Counted from the stretch's first letter, positions 25,395-34,177 are shown. The stretch is 64,000 bases of DNA from Exiguobacterium alkaliphilum 12/1 (GCF_000714435.1 NZ_JJMW01000029.1:33363-97362); one strand, 5' to 3'. Translations and numbers: made by a program. Notes: generated by a model from the sequence alone, not told the origin.

Positions 25395-26252
25395 ATGACG
25401 ACACGATTCGTTCGCGACGTCGCCGACAGTTGGCGCGTCTCCTATAAACAAAACGGCTATCCGCACGTTCAACAAGGGTGGGTGTTACCACCGGAGCGTA
25501 AAGCCGAGTTCGACCCGTTCATTTTGATGGCCGAAGATTGGTTCAAGCGCGGGACGTTCTCCGACCATCCGCACCGCGGCTTTCAGACGATTACGTACGT
25601 CATCGATGGCCGGCTCGAACACATCGACAACCATGGCGGGCATTCGATTCTTGATGCGGGCGACGTACAGTATATGAACGCCGGATGGGCCGCTCGTCAC
25701 GCCGAGGAGGCCGTCGCCGACGACTTGATCCATACGTTACAACTTTGGCTCAATTTGCCGAAAACACTTAAAACGATGACGACGTCTTATCAAAACGTCT
25801 ACTTGGAGGACGCGCCGGTCGTCCCAATCGATGGCGGACACGTGCGTGTCTATTCGGGCGATGTCGCAGGCGTCACCGGACCGATGCAGAGCCTCGTGCC
25901 GATCACGATGACCGAGATTCAACTGCGCGAAGGAGCGACGTATGACCACGTCTTACCGACGAACCATAACGCCTTCGCCTACGTGCTCGCCGGATCCGTC
26001 AATCTCGGTTCGAGCGCGACGCCGCTCGAGAAGACGGATGTCGCGACGCTGACGTTCGACGAAGCGAACGAGGGTGAGAGCACCCTCTCCATCACCGCGA
26101 CGTCCCGGGCGAAGCTACTCGTCTATTCGGGCGTCCCGCTCCGTGAAGACTATATCGCCCACGGCCCGTTCGTCATGAACACGGAAGACGAGATTCGCCA
26201 AGCGTTTCGTGACTATCATGCCGGTGTCTTCGGCCCGCCTGCTGTGAAATAA
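25395..26252 (+). CDS. Pirin-family bicupin protein
   Basis: A 285-residue two-domain cupin. The N-terminal domain has the pirin metal site DHPHRGFQTITYVIDGRLEH with further DNHGGHS and DVQYMNAG. The C-terminal cupin shows THNHNAFAYVLAG-like spacing (TNHNAFAYVL). Some pirins are quercetin dioxygenases or redox regulators. The ATG at 25395 has AAGGAG eight bases ahead. It is monocistronic. Confidence 0.92.
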   Translation: MTTRFVRDVADSWRVSYKQNGYPHVQQGWVLPPERKAEFDPFILMAEDWFKRGTFSDHPHRGFQTITYVIDGRLEHIDNHGGHSILDAGDVQYMNAGWAARHAEEAVADDLIHTLQLWLNLPKTLKTMTTSYQNVYLEDAPVVPIDGGHVRVYSGDVAGVTGPMQSLVPITMTEIQLREGATYDHVLPTNHNAFAYVLAGSVNLGSSATPLEKTDVATLTFDEANEGESTLSITATSRAKLLVYSGVPLREDYIAHGPFVMNTEDEIRQAFRDYHAGVFGPPAVK

Positions 26253-26255
26253 AAA

Positions 26256-26282
26256 GTGAGCCACGCGCGATGCGTGGCTCAC
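26256..26282. terminator. Intrinsic terminator between pirin and convergent gene
   Basis: Stem GTGAGCCACGC / GCGTGGCTCAC with five A on the left, acting for the minus-strand operon and probably also for pirin. Confidence 0.75.
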
Positions 26283-26581
26283 TCTTTGTCCGGCTTCAAC
26301 ACCGTCTGCTGTGTCGGGACGTGTCCGATTGGGACGGTCCGCTCGAACAAGACGTAACGTTTCCCGTCTACTTCAAACTTTCGATCACCCAAATAGTGCG
26401 CGGACTTCCCATTCTCATATAACTTTGTCAAAATCGCCGGGACATACTCATTCAAGTTCGTATAATGCTCGTCAAGCGTCATGACGATATTGCCTTTCTC
26501 GTACCCCATCCACTGGTTCGACATGAATAGCATCAAGGAGATTACTCCAAGTACACCTAATATAAAAATTACGGTCTCCAT
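26279..26581 (-). CDS. Membrane-anchored protein of unknown function (100 aa)
   Basis: One N-terminal membrane segment (VIFILGVLGVISLMLFM) then about 75 soluble residues with YLGDRKFEVDGKRYVLFER. No family recognised. The ATG at 26581 has GGAGAACGAG ahead and overlaps the end of the upstream GNAT gene by 13 bases, so it is the last gene of a three-gene unit. Confidence 0.7.
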   Translation of the reverse strand: METVIFILGVLGVISLMLFMSNQWMGYEKGNIVMTLDEHYTNLNEYVPAILTKLYENGKSAHYLGDRKFEVDGKRYVLFERTVPIGHVPTQQTVLKPDKE

Positions 26582-27060
26582 TTCTCGTTCTCCTTCGTTT
26601 CTACAGATTTCACAACGACTTGACGCTTGGCAATAAACCCGAGCTCGTCATAGAAGCGGGCCGCGTTTTCATTGGCAACCCAATAGTCGAGTTCAATGGT
26701 AGCGAAATCATGGGAACGGGCCCATTCCTCCACGTATTCCATCATCTGACGACCATACCCGAGCCGCTGGTGCCCAGGGTGTATGCTGATTTGTCTGACA
26801 TAGAGCGTCCGCTTCGCGTTTCGGAAGGCGTTGGCATCACTCGTCACTTCTTGCATCCAAATGTAGCCGACCGGTTCCTCGCTCACCTCGGCGACGAGGA
26901 AATGATGCCCCGCTCGATTGATCGTCTCGGCGAAAGCTTTACGTACGCGTTCATAATCGTACGAGGCGAAGAAATTTGGCATGAGCGCGACGTGTCGCTC
27001 ATGGATCGGTCGGTTCAGTGTCGCAATCAAGTCTGCATCATTCGTCTCAACTAATTTCAT
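26569..27060 (-). CDS. GNAT-family N-acetyltransferase
   Basis: A 163-residue GNAT with LYVRQISIHPGHQRLGYGRQ (acetyl-CoA P-loop region), ELDYWVANENAARFYDELGF and a polar C-terminal tail. The start shares ATGA with the upstream membrane gene, showing coupling. Substrate unknown. Confidence 0.88.
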   Translation of the reverse strand: MKLVETNDADLIATLNRPIHERHVALMPNFFASYDYERVRKAFAETINRAGHHFLVAEVSEEPVGYIWMQEVTSDANAFRNAKRTLYVRQISIHPGHQRLGYGRQMMEYVEEWARSHDFATIELDYWVANENAARFYDELGFIAKRQVVVKSVETKENEKWRP

Positions 27061-27359
27061 TGTCCGTTATAGAACTGGCTGCGGTCTTCCGTCACACCGT
27101 GCGGTTTTTCATTGCCACGCAGCGCATGTCCTTTTCCACTTTGTGGCTTGCCATGGAGCCGGTGTTGAATCGGACGAGCGAGCATGTAGCCACCGAGCAA
27201 AGAGAGCGGAAATGCGATAAGCGCCATTCCAAATAGAATGAGAATTTGATTATTCGCCCCTCCAAACGTCTCCGTCAAAAAGCTGATCCCAAAATAAAAG
27301 CCGACAAACAATACGCCTACGAACGCATACTCGATGCATTTCCCAAGAAATCGTTTCAT
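27057..27359 (-). CDS. Two-TM membrane protein of unknown function
   Basis: A 100-residue protein with two hydrophobic helices (about 9-28 and 38-58) and a basic, polar C-terminal tail. No family recognised. Start ATG at 27359 after AAGGGAG; a longer frame upstream is not supported by a ribosome site. First gene of the three-gene unit with the GNAT. Confidence 0.7.
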   Translation of the reverse strand: MKRFLGKCIEYAFVGVLFVGFYFGISFLTETFGGANNQILILFGMALIAFPLSLLGGYMLARPIQHRLHGKPQSGKGHALRGNEKPHGVTEDRSQFYNGQ

Positions 27360-27414
27360 CGATTCACTCCCTTTCGTTGTTACTCTCTTATACGTGAGAA
27401 CGATACAAAACGTT

Positions 27415-27939
27415 TCATTTCGTTTGTTCCGCCATATACCAAATCGTGGCAACGCGTTCCGTCTCCGACACCCACTCTTGCTTCCCTTGGATATAACTCT
27501 CGATATCCGTCGGATGTTGCTCGGCGAGCGCTCGTTTCAAGGCCGCATATGTCTCCCGGACGTCGGGGAACGCCTTCAAGTATTCGCGAAACGCCAAGTG
27601 ACGGGTTACCCCTTCATCACCAGCCTCGAACACGTGGACGTGGACCGTTCGCACGTCGTCTCCCTTCGCAAAAAAGCGACGTCTCGGGATTCCGTGTTCC
27701 CCAAAACTTCGATACCCGAGCGCTTCCATATGCCCCGTCAGTTCATCGACTTGCTCAATCATTCGAACGACGGGCATGATGTCGATAATCGGTTTGGCAT
27801 CAAGCCCCGGAACCGACGTGCTACCGATATGATGGATTGCGACCATCTCCCCTTCAAACAGACGGTTCAACCGGTCTGCCTCTTCTTCAAACCGCGCCAC
27901 CCACTGTGGGTCGTACGGTACAACCTCGACTCGTCTCAT
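27415..27939 (-). CDS. GrpB-family protein (UPF0157)
   Basis: A 174-residue protein with the GrpB nucleotidyltransferase-like core IHHIGSTSVPGLDAKPIIDI and HVHVFEAGDEGVTRHLAFRE, both diagnostic for the family. The fold is of the nucleotidyltransferase type, but the function of GrpB proteins is not settled. ATG at 27939 with AAAGGAGG upstream. Confidence 0.9.
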   Translation of the reverse strand: MRRVEVVPYDPQWVARFEEEADRLNRLFEGEMVAIHHIGSTSVPGLDAKPIIDIMPVVRMIEQVDELTGHMEALGYRSFGEHGIPRRRFFAKGDDVRTVHVHVFEAGDEGVTRHLAFREYLKAFPDVRETYAALKRALAEQHPTDIESYIQGKQEWVSETERVATIWYMAEQTK

Positions 27940-28080
27940 GATGAATCCTCCTTTCTGCATACGCTTCATTCTCTTCTCTTATCATACCCGTTTTGGAAGC
28001 CGGTTACAGGCGAAGATGGTTTGTTCGGTTCTGAAATGGGAAAGGCATAGTAATGAAAACAGAACTGGAGAGTGAGACGG

Positions 28081-28623
28081 ATGTTGACACAAGAACAAAT
28101 CAACACGTTCAAAGAACGGTTGTTAAAAGAGAAAGCAAAGACAGAAGGCTATATGGAAAATCGAGAAGAAGTGTATGACGAAGGCGAGCTGTCGCATTAC
28201 GATAACCACCCGGCCGACTCAGGCGAAGAGCTCTTCTTGCGCGAGCGCGATCAAGCGCTCACAGAGCTCGACGAAGAATTTTTAACCGATGTCGACAAGG
28301 CGCTCATCGCCATCGAGAACGGGACGTATGGAACGTGTGAAGTGTGCGGAGAAGAAATCGAACTCGACCGCCTCGAAATCATCCCTGAGACGACGCTCTG
28401 CATCGAGCACGCCCGCGCCCAGGAAGAGGCAGAGCATCAGACGAACCAAGCACGTCCCGTTGAAGAGGACGTTCTTAATCCGTCGGAGACGGCGCGCCAT
28501 AAACAGCTCGATGGCAGTGACGATATCAATCAAAGCACAGACGCGTTCAGCCAAGTCGAGGACTTCGGTAGCTCGGATACGATTGCCGATAGCGAAGGCA
28601 ACCACGACCCGACACGCGAATGA
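28081..28623 (+). CDS. DksA/TraR-type zinc-finger protein (YteA family)
   Basis: A 180-residue protein: N-terminal coiled-coil helices, a conserved SHYDNHPADSGEELFLRERD block, the DksA-type finger GTYGTCEVCGEEIELDRLE and then LCIEHA, where the last zinc ligand is His rather than Cys. The acidic C-terminal tail is typical of YteA-like proteins of Bacillus. It may act on RNA polymerase; this is inferred from the family. ATG at 28081 is chosen since the GTG three codons earlier sits on GGAG. Confidence 0.88.
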   Translation: MLTQEQINTFKERLLKEKAKTEGYMENREEVYDEGELSHYDNHPADSGEELFLRERDQALTELDEEFLTDVDKALIAIENGTYGTCEVCGEEIELDRLEIIPETTLCIEHARAQEEAEHQTNQARPVEEDVLNPSETARHKQLDGSDDINQSTDAFSQVEDFGSSDTIADSEGNHDPTRE

Positions 28624-28628
28624 CGAAA

Positions 28629-28645
28629 GGCCGCCCTCGGCGGCC
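28629..28645 (+). terminator. Intrinsic terminator after the yteA-like gene
   Basis: Stem GGCCGCC / GGCGGCC followed by four T. Confidence 0.85.
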
Positions 28646-28681
28646 TTTTCGCATGAAAAAAGACGCAACGAATCCGTTGCG

Positions 28682-29668
28682 TCAATATGTGGCCTTTACG
28701 GCCGAGGCGCCGCCGAGCAGCTCAGCGACTTTCATCGGGTCGACCGTGTTACCGGCCGAACTCGGAGAGAACGAGTAACTACCTTTATGCACTTCAAAGT
28801 GTAAATGTGGACCTGACGAGTTGCCGGTGTTACCGATTTGGCCGATGCCTTCGGCTTGGCGTACCGTCTGCCCTTTCTTCACGTCGATTTTATGCATGTG
28901 GGCGTACACTGTCGTCCATTTTTGACCGTCGATGTTGTGTTCGATTTTGACGTGCTTGCCGTATGGCCCACGTCCGCTCACTTCGATGACTTTTCCGTCT
29001 GCCGCAGCATAAATCGGGGTCCCGACTTTCGCCGCGATATCGATTCCGTTATGGAACGTATAGCCGAACTGACCGCTCGCCGGGCCGAACCCTTGCGAGA
29101 GCCGACCGTTCGCCGGCATCATGAACTTGTCCGGGGCCATCGCCGCATGCTGTTTCTTCAAATCGTTCAATTTATTTGATTGAGCCTTCATCTGTTCGGC
29201 AGCGGCTGCATAAGCAGACTGCGTCTCTTCCTTCGAAGCCGTGACTTCTTCTTGTTGCGCCGACAAATCGTCGAGCGTTTTTTTCGCCGTCGCCTTTTGA
29301 TTCAAGATCGCCTGATGCTGCTTCTCAGATTCTGCCGCTTCGGCTTTCGCGCTCGGCAACACCGACGATAACACTTGCTGGAATAGCGAAGCGTCTGCCG
29401 GAGCAAGCTCGTCACGATAGGCATCAATCTGCTTCGTCACGTCATCGATTTCTGCTTGTAGCGTCTCCGCTTTCGCTTCAATCTGTTCGATTTGTTGCTC
29501 GGCTTTGGCTACGGCTTGCTTCGATTGCTTTACTTCTTGCTCGGTTTTTTCAATCGATTTCGTCGTATTGAGAAGTGTTGCCGGAGTGATGTCGTTTGCC
29601 GACGCCGTCTGCGCACCGCTCAAGATGAACACACCGACGCCTGCCGTAATCATGAATTGTTTCAACAT
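28682..29668 (-). CDS. Secreted M23 (LytM) peptidase with coiled-coil domain, EnvC/NlpD-like
   Basis: A 328-residue exported protein: signal peptide ending ASA/ND, a long coiled coil (about 30-180, rich in KAEQQIEQIEAKAETLQAEI-type heptads), and a C-terminal M23 domain with the zinc ligands in FHNGIDIAAKVG (HxxxD) and GPHLHFEVHKG (HxH). This layout matches activators or peptidases acting on peptidoglycan during growth or division. All zinc ligands are present, so activity as endopeptidase is plausible. Start ATG at 29668 after GGAGG with a 12-base spacer. Confidence 0.9.
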   Translation of the reverse strand: MLKQFMITAGVGVFILSGAQTASANDITPATLLNTTKSIEKTEQEVKQSKQAVAKAEQQIEQIEAKAETLQAEIDDVTKQIDAYRDELAPADASLFQQVLSSVLPSAKAEAAESEKQHQAILNQKATAKKTLDDLSAQQEEVTASKEETQSAYAAAAEQMKAQSNKLNDLKKQHAAMAPDKFMMPANGRLSQGFGPASGQFGYTFHNGIDIAAKVGTPIYAAADGKVIEVSGRGPYGKHVKIEHNIDGQKWTTVYAHMHKIDVKKGQTVRQAEGIGQIGNTGNSSGPHLHFEVHKGSYSFSPSSAGNTVDPMKVAELLGGASAVKATY

Positions 29669-29836
29669 ATATAAAGAAAACCTCCAAATGGGATCATTCA
29701 TTAGCTATAAAAAGCTACATGCTCGAATATACCAATCCCACCTAAAAAGTTCAATATATGAACCATTTCATTTATATGTCGCTTTTATCACAGCACGAAA
29801 CGATGGTTTCATAATCTTCATCAAAACTTCAAAACT

Positions 29837-30016
29837 TTATTTTTTCGCCCTCAGTACGATGACGACGATGGCGATTGCCGCAATGACAGTCATCGACGGG
29901 CCGCCGATAAGAAAAAGACGTGTCGTCAATGGGGACAAGTTGGTCGTCAAACCGAGAATTGTCAACAGATTGCCGACAATCAAGGCAATCATAAGCACCG
30001 GCAAGTAACGGATCAT
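29837..30016 (-). CDS. Small membrane protein (59 aa)
   Basis: Reads MIRYLPVLMIALIVGNLLTI, then GLTTNLSPLTTRLFLIGGPS, then a second hydrophobic stretch ending VLRAKK. Two helices. The ATG shares an ATGA overlap with the upstream GNAT stop and has AAGGAGG nine bases ahead, which supports this frame over the +1 frame that starts with GTG and gives a non-hydrophobic peptide. No family recognised. Confidence 0.65.
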   Translation of the reverse strand: MIRYLPVLMIALIVGNLLTILGLTTNLSPLTTRLFLIGGPSMTVIAAIAIVVIVLRAKK

Positions 30017-30816
30017 CCACGTTCGCCTCCTTGTTTCATCATTTCATATTGGGCGATCGCATCTTTGACGAAGCCGAGCGTTTCCGCGGCGCTTACGAAT
30101 GCCGCCCGGTCCGACGTGAGCGTCAAATGGACCGGCTGTTTGGATGCGGCCGCCTGCAACAACCAGACAGCGTCCTCGTCCCGGCCGAACACATCGAGTA
30201 GGACCGCGTCCCGGAACAAGAGCGCCCCTTCACGCTCTCCTTCGGTGACACGGAAGAGCGTCGCCTGTTGCTGGGTCGTGCGTACGTCGCGTTGCCAAAT
30301 CGGACGATGGGCCCCGCTCGGATAATGGTGGTCAAACAGTTCGCTGATCGAAACCTCTTCAATCGTCGCCGACGAAGCGGTCACCGCAGCTTGGTAGTAG
30401 ACGATTTCCCGAACGACCTCGTACCCGAGACGTTCGTAGAGACCGAGCGCTGCGTCATTGCCCTGAATGACTTCGAGCAACCGTGTCCCTTGTGCCTGTT
30501 CGTCAAAACGGCGCATCAACTCCTGCGCGATCCCGAGCTGACGATAACCTGGTGCCACGGCTAAGCCGCCACATCGCGTCACCCAGCCGGTCTCAAGTCG
30601 CGCGATTCCACTCAATAAGACGCCGACGGGTCGATCGTCAGCGTAGGCCACGATCGAGCGTGACGGTTGATTTTGATCGCGGACGAGAAAGACCGACTCA
30701 AACGTGGCTTCATCCATTTCAAAGCGAATCATATAGTCTGAAAATCCGTCCATGAACGCTGTATAAAGATCATGTAACGGTGGGTTTTGTCGATAGGTGA
30801 TGTGATGAGCTGTCAT
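30013..30816 (-). CDS. GNAT-family N-acetyltransferase (two-domain)
   Basis: A 267-residue protein; its first half has CGGLAVAPGYRQLGIAQELM (acetyl-CoA loop) and NDAALGLYERLGYEVVREIV. The second half resembles an additional half-GNAT substrate domain. ATG at 30816 after AAAGGAA. Substrate unknown. Confidence 0.85.
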   Translation of the reverse strand: MTAHHITYRQNPPLHDLYTAFMDGFSDYMIRFEMDEATFESVFLVRDQNQPSRSIVAYADDRPVGVLLSGIARLETGWVTRCGGLAVAPGYRQLGIAQELMRRFDEQAQGTRLLEVIQGNDAALGLYERLGYEVVREIVYYQAAVTASSATIEEVSISELFDHHYPSGAHRPIWQRDVRTTQQQATLFRVTEGEREGALLFRDAVLLDVFGRDEDAVWLLQAAASKQPVHLTLTSDRAAFVSAAETLGFVKDAIAQYEMMKQGGERG

Positions 30817-30877
30817 CTGTTTATTCCTTTCCCGGTTGTTCGATATAATAAAAAAAGATACTGCATAAGGAGGAACG

Positions 30878-31411
30878 ATGGCAATGATTCGATTAGAACC
30901 GCTCCGTGCTATGCATTGGCCCGCTCTTGAAACGTTCTCACTTCCGCTCGAACAAGAGAAGTACACGACACTTCCACGTGACCTCGACGATCCGCTCCCG
31001 GAAGGCGTCTACCCGGTCGTGATCACAGCGGATAATCCGGTCGGGTTCTTTTTACTGCACGATACGGAACGGGTGACATCGTACACGGACAGCACGGACG
31101 CCTTGTTACTTTCCGCTTTTTCCATCGATTATAGATCACAGCGCAACGGTTACGCCAAGACCGCGCTAACCCTACTGCCAGACTATGTCCGTTCACGCTT
31201 TCCGACGATTCGGGAAGTCGTGCTCTCGGTCAATTTGAAGAATGAAGCAGCGTTCGCTTTATACGAACAAGTCGGCTTCACCGATACCGGGCGTCGCATC
31301 GACGGCCCCGTCGGTCTACAACGGATCATGTCGTTGCCGCTTCATGCCTCAACGGCGAAAGCACCAGATGAACAAGCCGCCAATCCCGAGGATAAGGATG
31401 ACGTTCAATAG
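30878..31411 (+). CDS. GNAT-family N-acetyltransferase
   Basis: A 177-residue GNAT with FSIDYRSQRNGYAKTALTLL and NEAAFALYEQVGFTDTGRR near the end of the fold. About 25 polar C-terminal residues beyond the domain overlap a possible antisense small gene. Two in-frame ATGs (30878 and 30884) both lie near AAGGAGG; either may be used. Confidence 0.85.
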   Translation: MAMIRLEPLRAMHWPALETFSLPLEQEKYTTLPRDLDDPLPEGVYPVVITADNPVGFFLLHDTERVTSYTDSTDALLLSAFSIDYRSQRNGYAKTALTLLPDYVRSRFPTIREVVLSVNLKNEAAFALYEQVGFTDTGRRIDGPVGLQRIMSLPLHASTAKAPDEQAANPEDKDDVQ

Positions 31412-31432
31412 TTGCCAGACGACATCAATCAT
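31349..31432 (-). CDS. Possible 27-residue membrane peptide, antisense to the GNAT 3' end
   Basis: Starts ATG within the Nudix stop region, preceded by GATGGGGA, and reads MIDVVWQLLNVILILGIGGL then FIWCFRR. A single clean transmembrane helix with a basic end is unlikely by chance at this length but not impossible. It overlaps the Nudix gene end by 8 bases, so it could be co-translated. Confidence 0.35.
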   Translation of the reverse strand: MIDVVWQLLNVILILGIGGLFIWCFRR

Positions 31433-32009
31433 GGCGTTCCCCATCAATTCCGATTCTCACCTGTTGAAAGTATCGGTCCGGATGCGGGACGAGTTGTTGT
31501 TTCGTCAACGTGTACCGGGCCTCGTTCACGAGCGACGACGCGTCGAGTGACGCCACTTCTCCTGCGACGAGGGCAAAGAAGCGTTCACGGTGGACCGTGA
31601 CGATGTCTGCCACTTCATCCGATTCGAGCGTGAACGGTTCTCCGGCGTATGCGTAGACGTACGTGTGGGCAAATTCACGGTCAAGGAACGACTCCGTCTC
31701 GATTACATCCTCGTATACGCCGAGTGCGGTCAATTGATCGAGTGTCAGTTCGATTCCGAGCTCCTCATGAATCTCCCGTACCCCATCGCGTACCGTCTCA
31801 CCGGCCGCCAAATGGCCGGCCGCTGTAATGTCGAATCGATTCGGGAAATCCTGTTTCGTCGCGCTCCGCAGTTGGAGGAAGAGTTGGTCCCCTTCGATAA
31901 TCCAACAGTGGAACGTCTCATGCCAATCGCCATCGCGATGGACGTCAGCCCGTTGCTTTAAGCCGATTTTCTTGCGTCGTTCATCGACGACGGTGAGAAA
32001 TTCAATCAT
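31425..32009 (-). CDS. Nudix hydrolase (IDI/YfcD-like)
   Basis: A 194-residue protein beginning MIEFLTVVDERRKKIGLKQR, with the Nudix box GHLAAGETVRDGVREIHEEL. The N-terminal strand pattern followed by DWHETFHCWII matches Nudix proteins of the isopentenyl-diphosphate isomerase-like/YfcD group. The frame is open further upstream only because a broken S66 peptidase gene reads into it; the true start is the ATG at 32009, which overlapped the original peptidase stop. Confidence 0.85.
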   Translation of the reverse strand: MIEFLTVVDERRKKIGLKQRADVHRDGDWHETFHCWIIEGDQLFLQLRSATKQDFPNRFDITAAGHLAAGETVRDGVREIHEELGIELTLDQLTALGVYEDVIETESFLDREFAHTYVYAYAGEPFTLESDEVADIVTVHRERFFALVAGEVASLDASSLVNEARYTLTKQQLVPHPDRYFQQVRIGIDGERHD

Positions 32010-32479
32010 CGTGTCACCCCATTCTCTAACAGTGTGATGGTACCCGTTCGTCGCGTCGAGCTCGACGTCCACCCCGATTGGGAAAACATGTGACGGAAAC
32101 GTGTGCCCGATGTCCACGTTCGTCATGATTGGAAATGTTACGTCTCCCAGCACCTCGAGTAACAATGATTCAAACGAAAACGTCGCCCCGCCCGTATCGA
32201 GGTGTTCATGTTTTCCAACGATCGTGCTGATGATTGCCTTTATTTCAGGATCTCGAATCATCGCGTTGATTTCGTCTGCACGCGCTTGAATCGACGCCGA
32301 ACGATATCCTTCCGTCGTTTGTGCACACGCGCCTTCGATTACACGGAATTCCATTTGTCGCAATTGCTGAAGGCCACGTTCATAGCGCTCTGGAAAACGG
32401 ACCGGAGCCGGAAAGGACGGTGTCATAACCCCTACCGTGTCCCCCGGTTACAGTACGTTCGGTTTCTGTATGTTGTCAT
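32006..32479 (-). pseudogene. Degraded S66 (LD-carboxypeptidase/MccF-like) peptidase gene
   Basis: Segments of the S66 family are recognisable: PGDTVGVMTPSFPAPV, a start helix ERYERGLQQLRQMEFRVI, DPEIKAIIST, and the end LEVLGDVTFPIMTNVDIGHT, FPIGVDVELDAT. Lesions seen: a one-base deletion just after the ATG at 32479, a TAA in place of a lysine-type codon before PGDT, a large in-frame loss of the central part including the nucleophile region, and a one-base insertion in GGGTACC near the end. Read in the corrected frame, the last residues are GTITLLENGVTR followed by TGA that overlaps the Nudix ATG. The intact family has about 300-340 residues. Confidence 0.85.
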
Positions 32480-32538
32480 CTCACTCACACCTCTCTCTCC
32501 TCACTGTAGAGGTTTGACGTGGAGGCTGACAACCTATC

Positions 32539-32844
32539 TCAAAACAAATCCGGGTCTTCGGACAGCGTCCGAACTTTGCGGACTTTGCGCACCCGTCCCG
32601 TCCAACCGAGCGCCGTAAAGAAAAACCCCCCGCCGACGACGAGTGAGATCGCGATGAGCCCGACAACCACACCATCAAAGCCGTACCGTTCCCCGCTATG
32701 AACGAGGGCGAGTGGCGAGAACAAGAACGCCGTCAACAACATCGCGGCTCCCCCCACAAGTCTCCGCCTCGGAAACCCGATCGTCCACCAGCCGAACGCG
32801 ATCAATCCGCATACAACCCCTGCGACTATCCCGAATAGCACCAT
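32539..32844 (-). CDS. Small multi-TM membrane protein, unknown
   Basis: A 101-residue protein with three to four hydrophobic segments and a basic C-terminal tail. No family recognised. ATG at 32844 after GGAGGAG. It lies just upstream of the S66 pseudogene on the same strand. Confidence 0.65.
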   Translation of the reverse strand: MVLFGIVAGVVCGLIAFGWWTIGFPRRRLVGGAAMLLTAFLFSPLALVHSGERYGFDGVVVGLIAISLVVGGGFFFTALGWTGRVRKVRKVRTLSEDPDLF

Positions 32845-32994
32845 CGCTGCTCCTCCGCTTCATCATAAGTTGAGGTATACATTCCGCACGAGGGAATGAA
32901 ATTCCTGTAAAGCTTCTCCAATTAGATTCCCCAATTCCGGGTAAATAAGGATTAGACACCATCGGAACGGGCTTTCACAGAGGAGGCACCCCCC

Positions 32995-33309
32995 ATGAGC
33001 ACGCGACTCATCTTTGCCCTCACCTTTATCGGGTTGTGTTTAGCTGTCTTTTTCTGGGCCACTACGCTCGACGACAATCGCATCGAAGGGCGTATCGAAC
33101 AAATCAACATCCCTCAACTCATGATTGGGCATAACGACGATACAGGCAACGAAATGAAGTTGCGGACGGTATTGATTAACGATGAGACCGTCGTGACCGG
33201 ACTAGCGGACGACGTACAACAACTGCGGACCGGTCAGTACGTCACGGTCGAACTCGTCCCCGACGGCAATTTGAATATCGCCGTCTCGATTCATGTCACG
33301 TCGGATTGA
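32995..33309 (+). CDS. Single-TM protein with small extracytoplasmic beta domain, unknown
   Basis: A 104-residue protein with one N-terminal membrane segment (about 5-23) and a domain resembling an OB-like fold by eye (RIEGRIEQINIPQLMIG, GQYVTVELVPDGNL). No family name assigned. ATG preceded by AGAGGAGG. Confidence 0.65.
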   Translation: MSTRLIFALTFIGLCLAVFFWATTLDDNRIEGRIEQINIPQLMIGHNDDTGNEMKLRTVLINDETVVTGLADDVQQLRTGQYVTVELVPDGNLNIAVSIHVTSD

Positions 33310-33391
33310 GGCGAGAGCAATTTTCGAAAACGAGCATAGTTTTGTACAAACAGTGGAATATGACAAAAGGTAGCAGAAAGGAGCGAATTGA

Positions 33392-34177
33392 ATGATCTCA
33401 AATACATTGTTGTCAGGGAAAGTCGCCTTTATCACCGGAGCGGCATCCGGAATCGGTCGAGCCGCGGTCATCCGGTTCGTTCAGGCCGGCGCAAAAGTCG
33501 CCATCGTCGATTTGAAGTTAGAAGACGCCGAACAGCTCGCAAGCTTGATTGGAGAAGAGCGAGCGATCGGCATCAGCGCCGACGTGGCGAACGAGGAAGA
33601 AATGAAACGTGCCTATGAACAGACGATCGATCGCTTCGGACGACTCGACATCGTCTTCGCGAACGCCGGGCGCAACGGGACGATCACACCGATTGAACAT
33701 TTGTCGCTTGAAGATTGGAACAGCGTCGTCGAGACGAACTTGACGGGTACGTTCTTGACAGTGAAACATGCCATCCCGCATTTGAAGGACCAGGGCGGTA
33801 GCGTCATCCTCACCTCGTCCATCAACGGGAACCGTTACTTTAAAAACTTTGGTTTTAGCGGCTATGCGACGACGAAAGCGGGTCAGACCGGGTTTGCCAA
33901 AATGGCGGCCGCCGAGCTCGCCCAGTTCGGGATTCGGGTCAACTCGATTTGTCCAGGTGCCATCGATACGAACATCGATGACTCGACGAACCGGGATGAC
34001 GCGTTGCTCGCAGAAGTCGTCATCCCGATTGAATATCCGGAAGGCAACCAACCGCTCGCCGGAAAGTCCGGTTCCGCCAAACAAGTCGCGGACGTCGTCT
34101 TGTTCTTCGCGAGCAGTATGTCGAGCCACGTCACCGGTTCTGAAGTGTACGTCGACGGCGCGGAATCTTTACTATAA
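33392..34177 (+). CDS. Short-chain dehydrogenase/reductase
   Basis: A 261-residue classical SDR: TGAASGIGRAA cofactor motif, NAG at the strand-4 position (FANAGRNGTI), active-site serines in TSSINGNRYF, catalytic YATTK and the VNSICPGAIDT segment. Cofactor preference is probably NAD(H), since an acidic residue (D in VDLKLED) follows strand 2. The substrate is unknown. ATG after AAAGGAG; terminator downstream. Confidence 0.93.
   Translation: MISNTLLSGKVAFITGAASGIGRAAVIRFVQAGAKVAIVDLKLEDAEQLASLIGEERAIGISADVANEEEMKRAYEQTIDRFGRLDIVFANAGRNGTITPIEHLSLEDWNSVVETNLTGTFLTVKHAIPHLKDQGGSVILTSSINGNRYFKNFGFSGYATTKAGQTGFAKMAAAELAQFGIRVNSICPGAIDTNIDDSTNRDDALLAEVVIPIEYPEGNQPLAGKSGSAKQVADVVLFFASSMSSHVTGSEVYVDGAESLL

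Noticed and set aside
29829..30020. 63-residue frame with GTG start on the minus strand
   Set aside because: The frame one base away starts with ATG after AAGGAGG, overlaps the upstream stop as ATGA and gives a proper two-helix membrane protein.
31425..32426. A single 333-residue S66 peptidase-Nudix fusion protein
   Set aside because: The S66 part lacks its central region and upstream start. A one-base correction restores a normal S66 end with TGA overlapping the Nudix ATG, so the fusion is a by-product of decay.
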